A stretch of DNA of 64,000 bases from Lithospermum erythrorhizon (taxonomy: Eukaryota; Streptophyta; Magnoliopsida; Boraginales; Boraginaceae). Where the stretch lies: contig JADFUC010000846.1 of NCBI GenBank assembly GCA_019722365.1, forward strand, positions 372,001 to 436,000, given 5' to 3'. Shown piece by piece: positions 25,090 through 35,089 of this stretch. Position 1 is the first letter of the stretch, and each line of letters opens with the position of its first letter. A program made the translations under genes and the position numbers. The notes beneath the pieces are model-generated. The model searched no databases. It saw only the letters and a list, made by a program, of their open reading frames with translations, and was not told where the DNA came from.

Positions 25090-28000
25090 ATGAGTGGGGG
25101 AGGAGGAGAGGAAGGGAATACACTAGAATTTACACCAACATGGGTGGTGGCTCTTGTGTGTACAGTTATTGTTGCAATCTCACTTGCTGCAGAACGGTTA
25201 CTTCATTTTGGTGGAAAGGTTTGTTACTTTCAGTTTCTTCGTACCTCCCTGTATGCCTCTAGATTTAGAATATAGAATATTGGACATCATGTATTAAGAT
25301 ATCGCTAGTTATCATATAACCATTCAATGCATGATGTATCAATTCTAAAGCAAGGGCATGGAAAGAGACATCGAAAGGAGGAAGGAGGTAGAGGATCTCT
25401 CCGGTTAATTACCATTTTGTTAAAGTACCCTTTTCTTTTTAGTCAAAAGAATTATGAAATGTAGAGCGGCTCAAGCTTATGTGATTTGAGACCTGATTAT
25501 GCATGTATGAGGGAAAGTTTATGTTTTTTGATTTGATATTTCAATTGGCTATTGTAAAATTTGTTCTGTTTTGATAGTTGTATATGTTGTATAATATTTG
25601 GTGAAAAACATGCGGAATGCTAGTATTTCAATGTGTTTTACTGTTAATATTATAATTTTGATTCAAATCAAAGTTATATATGTCAATAAAGGTTAGAAAG
25701 TTCGTTAATTTTGACGATTGAAATACAAATTTTGAAATGGAGGTAGTGTACAAAAGGAAATGGAGAGCAGCTCATGCTTCTGTTATTTGATTCTACATGT
25801 TTGAGGGAAAGTTTATGTTTTTGGATTAGATATTTTCAGTTAACTATTGTGGAATTTATTTTCTGCTGGGGAGTAACAGATAAAAAGAATGTTCTTGAAG
25901 AGAATTTTTTTATTGTGATGTGTTCAGGTTTCATTTTTATTTTTAGTAAATTGTCTGGTGAGCTAAAATCTTCTGATTTGCTGAAATGGATACAGTATTT
26001 GAAGAGGACAAACCAGCAGCCTTTGTTTCAAGCTTTGCAGAAAGTTAAAGAAGGTAAATGCTACCATTTTTTCACTGTTCTTGTACTTGGATACTTTTGT
26101 GAAATGAGACTACTAGTGATTTGAATTTGTATTTGATGTTGTTCAGGTAGATGTTCTTTGTTGATTTTGTCCATCTGCATTTAATATATGTAATTTTGCA
26201 TATTGTTTATCTCAGTTGTTTTTGGTGCAGAGTTGATGCTTTTGGGGTTTATATCATTGCTATTGACTGTGTTCCAAAACCGCATAGTCAAGATATGTGT
26301 AGATGAAGATCTAATGCGGCATCTTCTTCCTTGTGCCTTACCATCAGAGTCTGCTTCTGGTGGTGAAGAAGGCTCACATGCTAGTCCAGAAACAGAAGCA
26401 CATCATCGTCGTTTGCTTGCAGAAGCAACAGGCGGTGGATACTGTAGTGCAAAGGTAATCTAATATATCCCCGTCTTCATGCTACAGTCTTTTATTTATG
26501 TAGAATGGCGTTGAATATAGTTTTAAGACATTTTGTACATTTTGTGTCTTTCGTTATCAAATTTTTTAGATATTCTTTTACTTAGGTACAATGGCGTTGA
26601 ATATAGTTTTAATGCATATTCTGTCTTTCCTCATTAAATTTTTTGATATTCAGTTTGTACAAATAACAGCCAAAATATGTTCTTTTGTGACAAACTAGCC
26701 TTCAAATCGTTTATTCAGAAAATAATTCTCTGTATTAGCCCCAAAACTATGAGGTACATAAAGATGCATGACAAGGAAACATTCACAATGCTGAAGTCAA
26801 GTATTGTGGCTACAAGGTTGTGTTTTGAGGGTGGTTACAAAATATAAGCTACATATGTTTGTCCAAGTTACCTTTCTGATATAAGTGCTCAATTGTAATT
26901 TGAAGATAAACTGAGAGGAAACACTTCCAGTATTCTGGTATTGGTAGGATTCTATGCTTTTTGTGGCTGCAGAAGAAGGTTACTAATCCTGTCTTATTGA
27001 ACTTTCAGAATAAAGTCCCACTATTATCTCTGGAAGCAACACACCATCTACATATCTTTATATTTGTTCTGGCCATTGTGCATGTGACATTTTCTGTTCT
27101 CACTGTTGTCATTGGTGGCCTAAAGGTGACCTCCTTTTTGCAATATCATGCTTTGAGCTTCAAATTGTGTTTTGTGTTTAATTGTCTTCTCAGAAAATGA
27201 CTTGGTCTTTGTAGATACGCCAATGGAAGCATTGGGAAGATTCTATTGCAAAAGATAATTATAGTGCTGAACAAGGTATAGACTGGACTATTAGCAAACC
27301 CGGATGTACTGTTTTGCTACAGGAAATGAAACTTGTTTCTTAAAATTGAAAAGAGCCTTCTTAAGTTATGCTCTCTTGCAGTAATAACATATTCAGGAAT
27401 AATGTCAAAACATGATTATGGTCTAAGCGCTTGAAGGTTGATTAGCAGATGCTTTGACAGTTTGACTTAACCACCTAATAATTGTTTTGTGCAGTTTTTA
27501 AGCCAAAAATTACACATGTCCGTCAGCATGATTTTATCAGGAATCGGTTTCTTGGTGTGGGTAAACGTTCTGTCATATTGGGTCCGTTGGTAAGCTTTAT
27601 GACTGTAATTGTCCTAATCTCATTCTCTGCAAATGTTTTCTTCTCAATTATTCCACATTCAATACGAGTTAAACCACACCTTCATGTTATTATATCCACA
27701 TTTTGTAACTAAATGATTATGTTTGCTGTTGAGTTAATCTGACGAGTATGCAACCTTACTTATGTAAGTTTTACTTTCTTGCTAATAATTTTCACCTTAA
27801 TTTTTATCTTTTATTTTGTTTCAGTATTCATTTCTTAAGCAGTTTTATGGGTCTGTTACAAGATCAGATTATCTTGCCCTCCGCCATGGTTTCATAATGG
27901 TAATTCTGTTCTGAGTTGTTTTGGCTCAATATTTTTTTTTATAGTTTCTACCTCAATTTGTTGAAGTTTAGTCTGTGTGCTATTTCACAATGGTCATACT

Positions 28001-30151
28001 AAATCACCCTGCTGTAGTCACATTGCAGAGGCAACCCAAAGTTTAATTTTCATAAATACATGATTCGTGCTCTGGAGGACGACTTTAAGAAAGTTGTTGG
28101 CATAAGGCAAGTTACATTTGAGCTGTATTAAATTGGTTTGTTTGTGCATCCTTTCCCGTTCTAGAGTCATTTGATTACATGATGTTATTTAACATCTGAT
28201 TTATCTTTGGTTGCAGTTGGTATTTGTGGGTATTCGTGGTCTTGTTCTTATTATTAAATATCAATGGTATGTATTCCATTCTAAACTATTATTGGACGAC
28301 TTCGTAGACCTTCGAAGAAGTTGAAGTTTTGATTTATTTTGTTAGTATTCTAAATTTAGTTTTAAGTGAATTCAGCTTTGAACTTGGCATCTGTGTTAAT
28401 TTGCTATTTTCCACATTATCCTTTTATTTGTAGTATGTTGTACTCATTATGTGTTGTTGCTTATATCATATAACTTGTCACCTTTTTAAGAAGCACGACT
28501 CTAATGATTTACACAACTCTTTCGCAGGATGGCACACATATTTCTGGATAGCTTTTTTTCCATTCGTTGTAAGCTTCTAACATGTAACTTTTGTTCCTTG
28601 ATTTTCATTAATTTCCTAATTCCTAACAATTCTAGTGGGGCCAGTATCTAAAATTTCAAATCCTGTTAGTCTTTATCTTTGGAGTCAGGTTTAATTAAAT
28701 AAATATCGCCTTACTTTTGGCTTCGAAATGAATGGAGACTTGCACTATTTAGTAGGAAGAGGAGGTGCACTTGATCCCTTTTCTCCGAAGGGACAAATGT
28801 GCAGTTAGTTTTGTTAAATTTTTAGAACCTCCTATCTACTTGTTCTTCCTTTTATATTACTAAAGTTGCTTGTTGATCTTAGTGTGACCCGTTAGTGGCA
28901 TAGCGATTAACAAGAAATTACACAATGACTATATTGATTCTCTTGTCAATCAATAATTACAAACTTCTGAACTGGTGTCCAATTCTATCTAATAATCAAA
29001 TCCAAACAAAATCTTCCCAAGAAGTAATAGATCTTGTTCATGATACTTTTCTGACATCCTTGATCTGTCACTAAGAGAGGCTTTGACATACAAACACTGT
29101 TTCTTGTTCAATTTATTAAATACTTGTATAGACTACGAGTAACTTTTATTCCAATATTTAGTAGAAAACAATTTACGATCTTGGCTCCATAATGTAAATA
29201 CTTTTTTGCATGTTATATATATATCACCATCTTTTGACTTCTCTTCATCACTTCCATTGATAGTTTGAAAACAGTGGTGTCTTTTCATATTTGTTGAACT
29301 TATATATTTGATTATTCATGTTACAGCTTCTACTTGCTGTTGGCACTAAGTTGGAGCACATCATCTCTCAGCTGGCTAATGAGGTTGCAGAGAAACACGT
29401 GGCTGTAGAGGGAGAACTAGTTGTAAAACCTTCTGATGACCACTTCTGGTTTAGTCGCCCCCGCATTGTCCTGTTCTTGATTCATTTCATTCTCTTCCAA
29501 AATGCCTTTGAGATAGCATTTTTCTTCTGGATTTGGGTATATGGAGTCTATTTAACTTTGCTGTTATTGTTCTGGCTTTATAATGTGGTTCGTTCTTATA
29601 TGAGATTTTATTTAATGTAGGTTCAATATGGTTTTGATTCCTGTATCATGGGACAAGTCCGCTATATTGTTCCTCGGCTCATAATAGGGTAGGGCTTATT
29701 GCTTCTAGACACTTATATCTGTTGGTTTATGTGCTATAATGAGAACTTTCTAATCACTCTATTTCTCCCTTTCAGTGTATTCATTCAAGTACTCTGCAGT
29801 TACAGCACATTGCCGCTCTATGCTATTGTCACCCAGGTATACACACGACTCTCCTATCTTGCACGAATGAAAGTGTGATCAATTAATTCAGTTTTCAGAA
29901 GACTAAATCTATAATTTCTGCCTCGTCAAAAAATATAGATGGGGACACATTTCAAGAAATCGATCTTTGAGGAGCACGTGCAAGTTGGTCTTATTGGTTG
30001 GGCTGAGAAGGCGAAGAAAAAGGGAGGACTCAAGGGTGCCTTGGGTGCTGGTGCCGCCAAAGGCAAGACTCCTTCAACAACTGATGGTTCTTCCGCCCAT
30101 GTACAGATGGGAGTTTTGGAGCATAATGAACCTCCCCGCCCAGATGTTTAA
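25090..30151 (+). CDS. MLO1: MLO seven-transmembrane protein (MLO1-like)
   Basis: MLO proteins are plasma-membrane proteins with seven helices and a cytosolic calmodulin-binding tail; recent work describes them as calcium channels, and clades differ in powdery-mildew susceptibility, root touch response and pollen tube reception. Exons: 25090-25218, 25996-26053, 26231-26454, 27009-27125, 27215-27275, 27495-27589, 27825-27899, 28018-28106, 28217-28266, 28528-28568, 29327-29536, 29621-29688, 29776-29836, 29939-30151, giving 496 residues. Visible landmarks are LEFTPTWVVA before the first helix, ELMLLGFISLLL, RRLLAE and YCS in the first loop, KVPLLSLEA.HHLHIFIF, NFHKYMIRALEDDFK, WHTYFWIAF, HFWFS.P.IVL, and YGFDSCIMGQ. 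The tail holds the calmodulin-binding segment around W447 (VGLIGWAEKAKKKGG). Intron 8 starts with GC (AG|GCAAGT). The clade call (MLO1/13/15 group) is by overall similarity from memory. Confidence 0.94.
25458..25866 (+). repeat. Direct duplication flanking a MITE-like insert in MLO intron 1
   Basis: About 110 bases starting AAATGTAGAGCGGCTCAAGC at 25458 recur, diverged, starting AAATGGAGAGCAGCTCATGC at 25759; both contain GAGGGAAAGTTTATGTTTTT. Between them lies sequence like the MITE interiors seen elsewhere (TTGTATAATATTTGGTGAAAA, ATTTTGATTCAAATCAAAG, AAGTTCGTTAATTTTGACGA). Confidence 0.75.
26490..26652 (+). repeat. Two-copy tandem duplication in MLO intron 3
   Basis: AATGGCGTTGAATATAGTTTTAA occurs at about 26504 and again about 86 bases on, each copy followed by matching sequence ending in AAATTTTTTxGATATTC. 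A local duplication inside the intron. Confidence 0.75.
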
Positions 30152-30669
30152 ATTGAAACTGGAGCTAGGTGATTATATGACTTATATCAACTTATTGGCT
30201 TAATGTAGTGGCTGCTTTTGATGTGAGAGCATACATAAGTCAAGTAAAACTTCTGCTAAATTATTGTCAGAAGAGCTTGACAAAACTGATGAATAGCTTC
30301 AGCTTTGTATATATACTTATCAAAATGTGCACCTCTTTGTGTTGATTAATTCAATATTTATGACGTTTCAGTTAAATAGAAAGTACAGAACATTTCGAGT
30401 TTTGCAGCTCACCAGAAATACATCAAACAAAATAATAAATCTCGAGTCAATTGTCAATAGGTATTGGTCAGGAAAATATGCACAATATCCACCGGAAAAA
30501 AACAGTAACCTTGTTCATATCATAAATAATTCACATGTCAGCATATAGATAAGTTGCATGGAGTAGCTTCAACAGATACAGACAACAAACAAAGCTAAAG
30601 CTTCAATCACACTTGTAAAAGATATCAAGAAGTCTGATCTCATACTTCTTTGAACTTTATAGCATGAAG
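30152..30669. other. Convergent 3' regions of MLO and the small minus-strand gene
   Basis: No gene seen. The interval holds the 3'UTR of MLO from the left and of the minus-strand gene from the right. The 73-codon frame at 30327-30548 has no recognisable features. Confidence 0.6.
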
Positions 30670-33623
30670 CTATTTGGCGTTAGAATTTGCATTGCGCATT
30701 GCTTGACTGAGTTCGTTTAAGAAATCCTTGGGTTTTCCCGTTTGTTTCATCATCTGCAGACAATTGAAAGAAAAAGAACGATGAGCGAGTGATAGATTCC
30801 ACTGTTGCAAGTATCTCACAACAGGAAGTGGTAAAGCCTCCTACTTTTTTTATATATTTGATTGATAGAAAATAAGCATGATTACAAATGATTAAGACTG
30901 ATCCTTAAATACTAAACTAAGTCGTTATCTAACTGACCCACTACTAATTACATGAACCCACTTAAGAGATATTTTAGGCCTATGCTAATATAACTAACAG
31001 ATTGGTAACTAATAAATTGACTTGGTCTTACATCTAGAATAAAACTACTAGGCATGGTAGTTCTTGGTTCGTATCAGCGAGTATAGAGAAAATACATATA
31101 AAGGAAATATAAGAGAATTATTCAAATCATCTGATGAGGTAACAGAGCATGTCCCCAAGGTGATGGACGCTTTCCGGGGTACAAGACTGGTCTTTCTGCA
31201 ATCAAGAAACAATATGATTCATTTGATGGATTCAGGTTAGATTTAGCTAAAACTAAATTGAACATATGACGACCACAACAAAATCAAAATTATCCCCATA
31301 CTGGCCTCTAAAACAAGGATGATTTCCACAGGCAGAGATCTGAATGGTAGTACAGACTTCCGACTAATTACATTTGTCAAAGCTCTCAAGTTCCAACACC
31401 CAAACTATGAAGAGCCAAATGTGACAGAATACTAATGAACAAGTTCATAGTTCTCCATATTGATCAGACACATTCATCATGCAACTGATAAGGATTAACC
31501 ATGAAAAACACTTCATAGATATGTAGGTAAAAGACTACTAACAACAGTAACAAAAAAAGAGAGACAGATTATTGTATAACTTGGCAGAAAATAACCAAGA
31601 ATCCATATTCATGTCAGGGAAGCTGGTAACCTAATATATTGTTCGTTAACATACTACAAATCCAAACATCAGAAATGTATGACTGAATACACATCTAATA
31701 TCAATAAGAATAAAAAAACCTCTAGACTATTGCAGGCAATACATATACTTGTAAGAAATCTAATAGGACAAACAACTGAACTGCTCCAGGTATTGGACGG
31801 TTGAGGTCAACGAGCCCTCAAACTACATACACATGTACAGAGGTTATAACTCACCTGGAGAACCTTCTGGTAAGTTTTTATAGACATTCATAATAGCTGT
31901 CCACCCTACAACAAGTCAAACCAAAGACAATTATTGGAAAAACCTTAAATTGGGCATATACTAGAAGAATAATAGACTAATTGACTCCCGGGAATTCATA
32001 TTCAAAAATCTGGCACAGTGATGCAACGGATGCAACATTTAGATAGATACATAACAATCTAAAATATTACAAACTTAATTAATTAAAATGATAAGATGTC
32101 TAGCGTACGGTCATTCAGAAGCTGAAATGCTTCACTGCTACAGCATCCTTGTATAGAAATTAATCTCGGTCGAGACATCTCATTACGAAAGCTCCCACCA
32201 GCATCCACATGATCTGACATCAGAAAATTTCTCATCATTTACTAAATGTATGTTCATTTGAGTTAATCCGTAGAAATCGATGTCAAGTAACATGTTTAAT
32301 CCATAGATATAAATTAAAAATCATTTTTAATACTTCATATTGGGCATAAACTTAGGTATAATTTCTATGTAGGTAATCTCACCATATCAAAGATGCAAAC
32401 TTTATAACCATATGAATACCAATGCACTAGTTAATGCACAATATGACCATCACTCGAACCCAATAATCAATAAAAACAATGATGTTGCCCCGAGGCATAG
32501 CTCAATTGTTAAAGAACTAGAGTGCTAAATACCCTCGCCTCTTCACGCAGTGTGTGTTCGACTCTAATAAGGAGCGAACCTTATGTTGAAGTGGTTAAAA
32601 ATAAAGTTCTGGTTCTCTAATCAATTGAGACACATCCGTGATTAATTCCTCCGTCATATCTAGGGCAGGGACTCGAGGGGATGTTAGTGTGACGGTTTCA
32701 CACTTTTTTTGTTTAACAAAAACAATGATGCTTAATTAATGCCAAATTTGCTTCAGTTTTTACTAAATAAAGCTCAAATAATATTAATGTGTAGCTTTGA
32801 ATGTTTGCATTCTTCATTTCGCATACTTAATTGCTGCGAAAAATTGCTTACCTCCCCCAGATTTGCGTCTGCTGATAGTACGAGCCCTGCAAATATCAAT
32901 TGGATTAAGTTACCAAAGAATCATACTCCCTCCATCCCATTTTCTTAGAAACATTTGACTTTTCACTCATTTTTATGCAAATTTGAAATACACTCACAAA
33001 TTCAAATTTTCCTTCCATTATACAACTCACAAATTGGTCAAACAATGAACCAATTGTGAGAATTCTATTTTGGGAAAAAGTCCCTAAGAATTTGGGATGG
33101 AGGGAGTATTTTTCTTAAATTCGAAATCTTTAGTAAAATTAATGTTGATAAATACTTCCTCCATCCCTAAAAATTGCTCCTTTTTTTTAATTTTAACGAG
33201 TTGACTTTTAAATTCCAACTCAAATATTTTTGTATATATAGTATAATTTTTTTGTAAAAAGCATATTAAAATATAGTATTTTCAATATATCTTACTAAGT
33301 ACTAACATTATAATTATGTTCAAGTCATTGTTCGTAAAGTTCATTAATTTTGACTATTGAAAAACCATTAGTAATGTAGTATAATATAATATATTTGGTG
33401 AAAATATATCAAAATATACTATTTTCAACCTATTAATATAATCATTTTGATTCAAATCGAAGAATTAATGTGTATAGATTAAAATCGTAAAGTTTATTAA
33501 TTTTGACGATTGAAAAATAAATTGGACGATATTTTAGTAGTACCGTTGATTGGGAGGAGCATAGCGTTTGACGGTGGCGTTATTGGCGGCGAATGATGAA
33601 TCGTGTGTATGGTTCTCAAGCAT
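30670..33623 (-). CDS. Small conserved plant protein of unknown function
   Basis: I do not know a function. Exons (minus): 33623-33544, 32886-32852, 31905-31855, 31195-31131, 30753-30670, giving 104 residues. It begins MLENHTHDSSFAANNATVK and continues RYAPPNQRARTISRRKSGG, a middle part GWTAIMNVYKNLPE, then ERPVLYPGKRPSPWGHALL and the C-terminal end KDFLNELSQAMRNANSNAK. I recall the segments 'RRRRVAEKMLEN', 'YAPPNQR..S..RRKSG', 'RPV.Y.G....WG...LPHQ' and a C-terminal 'FL.EL..AM' from a family of uncharacterised plant proteins, usually longer. The frame is open upstream of the first Met (ELQRRRRVAEK) to a stop, so an upstream start exon is possible. The donor after exon 4 reads CAG|ATGATT instead of CAG|GT; without splicing the protein would end three codons later. 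Introns carry a SINE and MITEs. Confidence 0.65.
32485..32717 (+). mobile_element. tRNA-derived SINE
   Basis: The body starts TTGCCCCGAGGCATAGCTC and holds an A-box-like TAGCTCAATTGTTAA and a B-box-like GTGTTCGACTC about 60 bases later, the RNA polymerase III promoter pattern of tRNA-derived SINEs. It ends with a T run (CACTTTTTTTG), as plant SINEs of the Au/TS kind do. It is flanked by a perfect 13-base target duplication, AAAAACAATGATG, at 32472-32484 and 32718-32730. It sits in intron 1 or 2 space of the minus-strand small gene, antisense to it. Confidence 0.82.
32926..33106. mobile_element. Stowaway-type MITE
   Basis: Ends are TA|CTCCCTCCATCCCATTTTC and AAGAATTTGGGATGGAGGGAG|TA: inverted repeats with the Stowaway CTCCCTCC terminus and TA flanks. 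About 181 bases, noncoding, in intron 1 of the small minus-strand gene. The well-kept ends suggest a fairly recent insertion. Confidence 0.88.
33155..33530. mobile_element. Second MITE-like element, right end unclear
   Basis: The left end TA|CTTCCTCCATCCCTAAAAA resembles the Stowaway terminus. The interior is doubled: TTCGTAAAGTTCATTAATTT and, lower down, TCGTAAAGTTTATTAATTTT, with two copies of the ATTTTCAA segment. The right end close to exon 1 at 33544 is not clear. Probably two nested or tandem copies of one family. Confidence 0.55.
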
Positions 33624-33649
33624 CTTCTCCGCCACGCGCCGCCGCCTCT

Positions 33650-35089
33650 GCAGCTCTGTGTTGTACTTTTGGGTTTTTATTCGTTAAGGTACAAGTAATT
33701 ATGCTGCGAGAATATTGAGGAGGATTTGTGGCCGTCGGATTATGTAGTCAACGGTGCTGATTGAGAGCGATGGTTTTGTATTTTGTGTTGGAAGGATGCG
33801 ATTTGGACAGTTGATGACTCAGGTTACGGTCCATTATATCCCAAAAAAGATTGTCAATTATTTTTTACAATTAAGTATTAAATTAATGATATAGTACCTA
33901 GTATGTTGAAAATAATATGGTAATGTAAGCCGATGATACGTGTTTCGCGATATTCTTCGTTCGATCATACGTGTTTGAAATTATATTCTTGTCATTCGGT
34001 TAAAATGGAAGTTAAGTTAACTTTTGAGTTAAAATTAATGAGTTAAAATTATCCCGTATTTCCGTTTTTGAGATATTTTTTAAATTATTAAAATTTTGGA
34101 GCAAATATTTGGATAGAATTATTAATTTCAATAAAATGTTGGATACCGACTTCATCGACTTATGTTTTAAATGTTACTTCGGTGAATGCTTGAATTTATA
34201 TTTTTCGTTAAATCGCTGATTTCCACGGTATGTGTTTTTTAATGTCACATAACCAAACAACATGTGGGGAGTGGTGATTTGAAAAATATTACAGAAAATA
34301 CCGGTGGGTTAGCATTCACTTTATGTAAATGTGAATAGATAGCAATAAATAATGAAATGGTTTAAATCTCTTGAAACGTAAGTGATGATTATGTCTTGCC
34401 TTGAATACAATTCATTGTATTAACTACATGGTAGCCTTATACACTATATATATATGATATATTTTTTATCAAATATTATTCAACATAAAAAGAAATTAAT
34501 TCAAAATTGGACAATTTTAAGGACCAGGTTGGTAATAGACTAATACCATGTGTCAGATTTATAAGTATGAAAATTTGGATAATAAACGAGAAAATGACTT
34601 GGAAATAAAATTGTTTCTAGAAGAAGTGATTGTGGAACTACTATTTTCTTATCGCTACTTCATCAAAGAGAAGTGATTATTGAGACTGCTATTTGCTTAT
34701 CCTTTAAAACTTCACACATCAAACCTGAAGTTTCATGTTATCTCAACAAACTTATCACAGAGTACTTGATGTTATCTTAACAAACTTATCACAGAGTACT
34801 GGAAGTTTCATGTTATCTCAACAAACTTGTCATAGAAAAACTTGAAGTTTCATGTTTTCTCAACAAGAGGATAGAACATTGAACAAATTTCAGTGTACAA
34901 ACTGCGAACAAGATTATCGAATTCGAATGCAGAAACAAAAGAGCAAAACAGATATGAATTGAAGGCCTTAAGATTTCTCAAGTTCTTCCAACACTTGCAC
35001 AATTGTATAGCTTAGAGAGCTTCATTTAATAGCGCAATGAATGTATACATAAGGTGGATACATACAAGAATCGCCATCCTTGGGTACCC
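33650..35089. other. Intergenic region between the small gene and glyoxalase
   Basis: Should contain the promoter of the small minus-strand gene on the left and the glyoxalase 3'UTR on the right. AT-rich with no gene seen; it includes a short tandem repeat at 34723-34868. Confidence 0.55.
34723..34868. repeat. Short tandem repeat downstream of the glyoxalase gene
   Basis: Four copies of a unit built on GAAGTTTCATGTTATCTCAA followed by CAAACTTATCACAGAGTACT, with lengths of about 36-43 bases. The second copy has lost its first few bases and the last is cut short. Confidence 0.85.

Noticed and set aside
32485..32600. A functional tRNA gene
   Set aside because: A and B boxes are present but the sequence cannot form a cloverleaf with paired acceptor ends; the target duplication and T tail mark a SINE.
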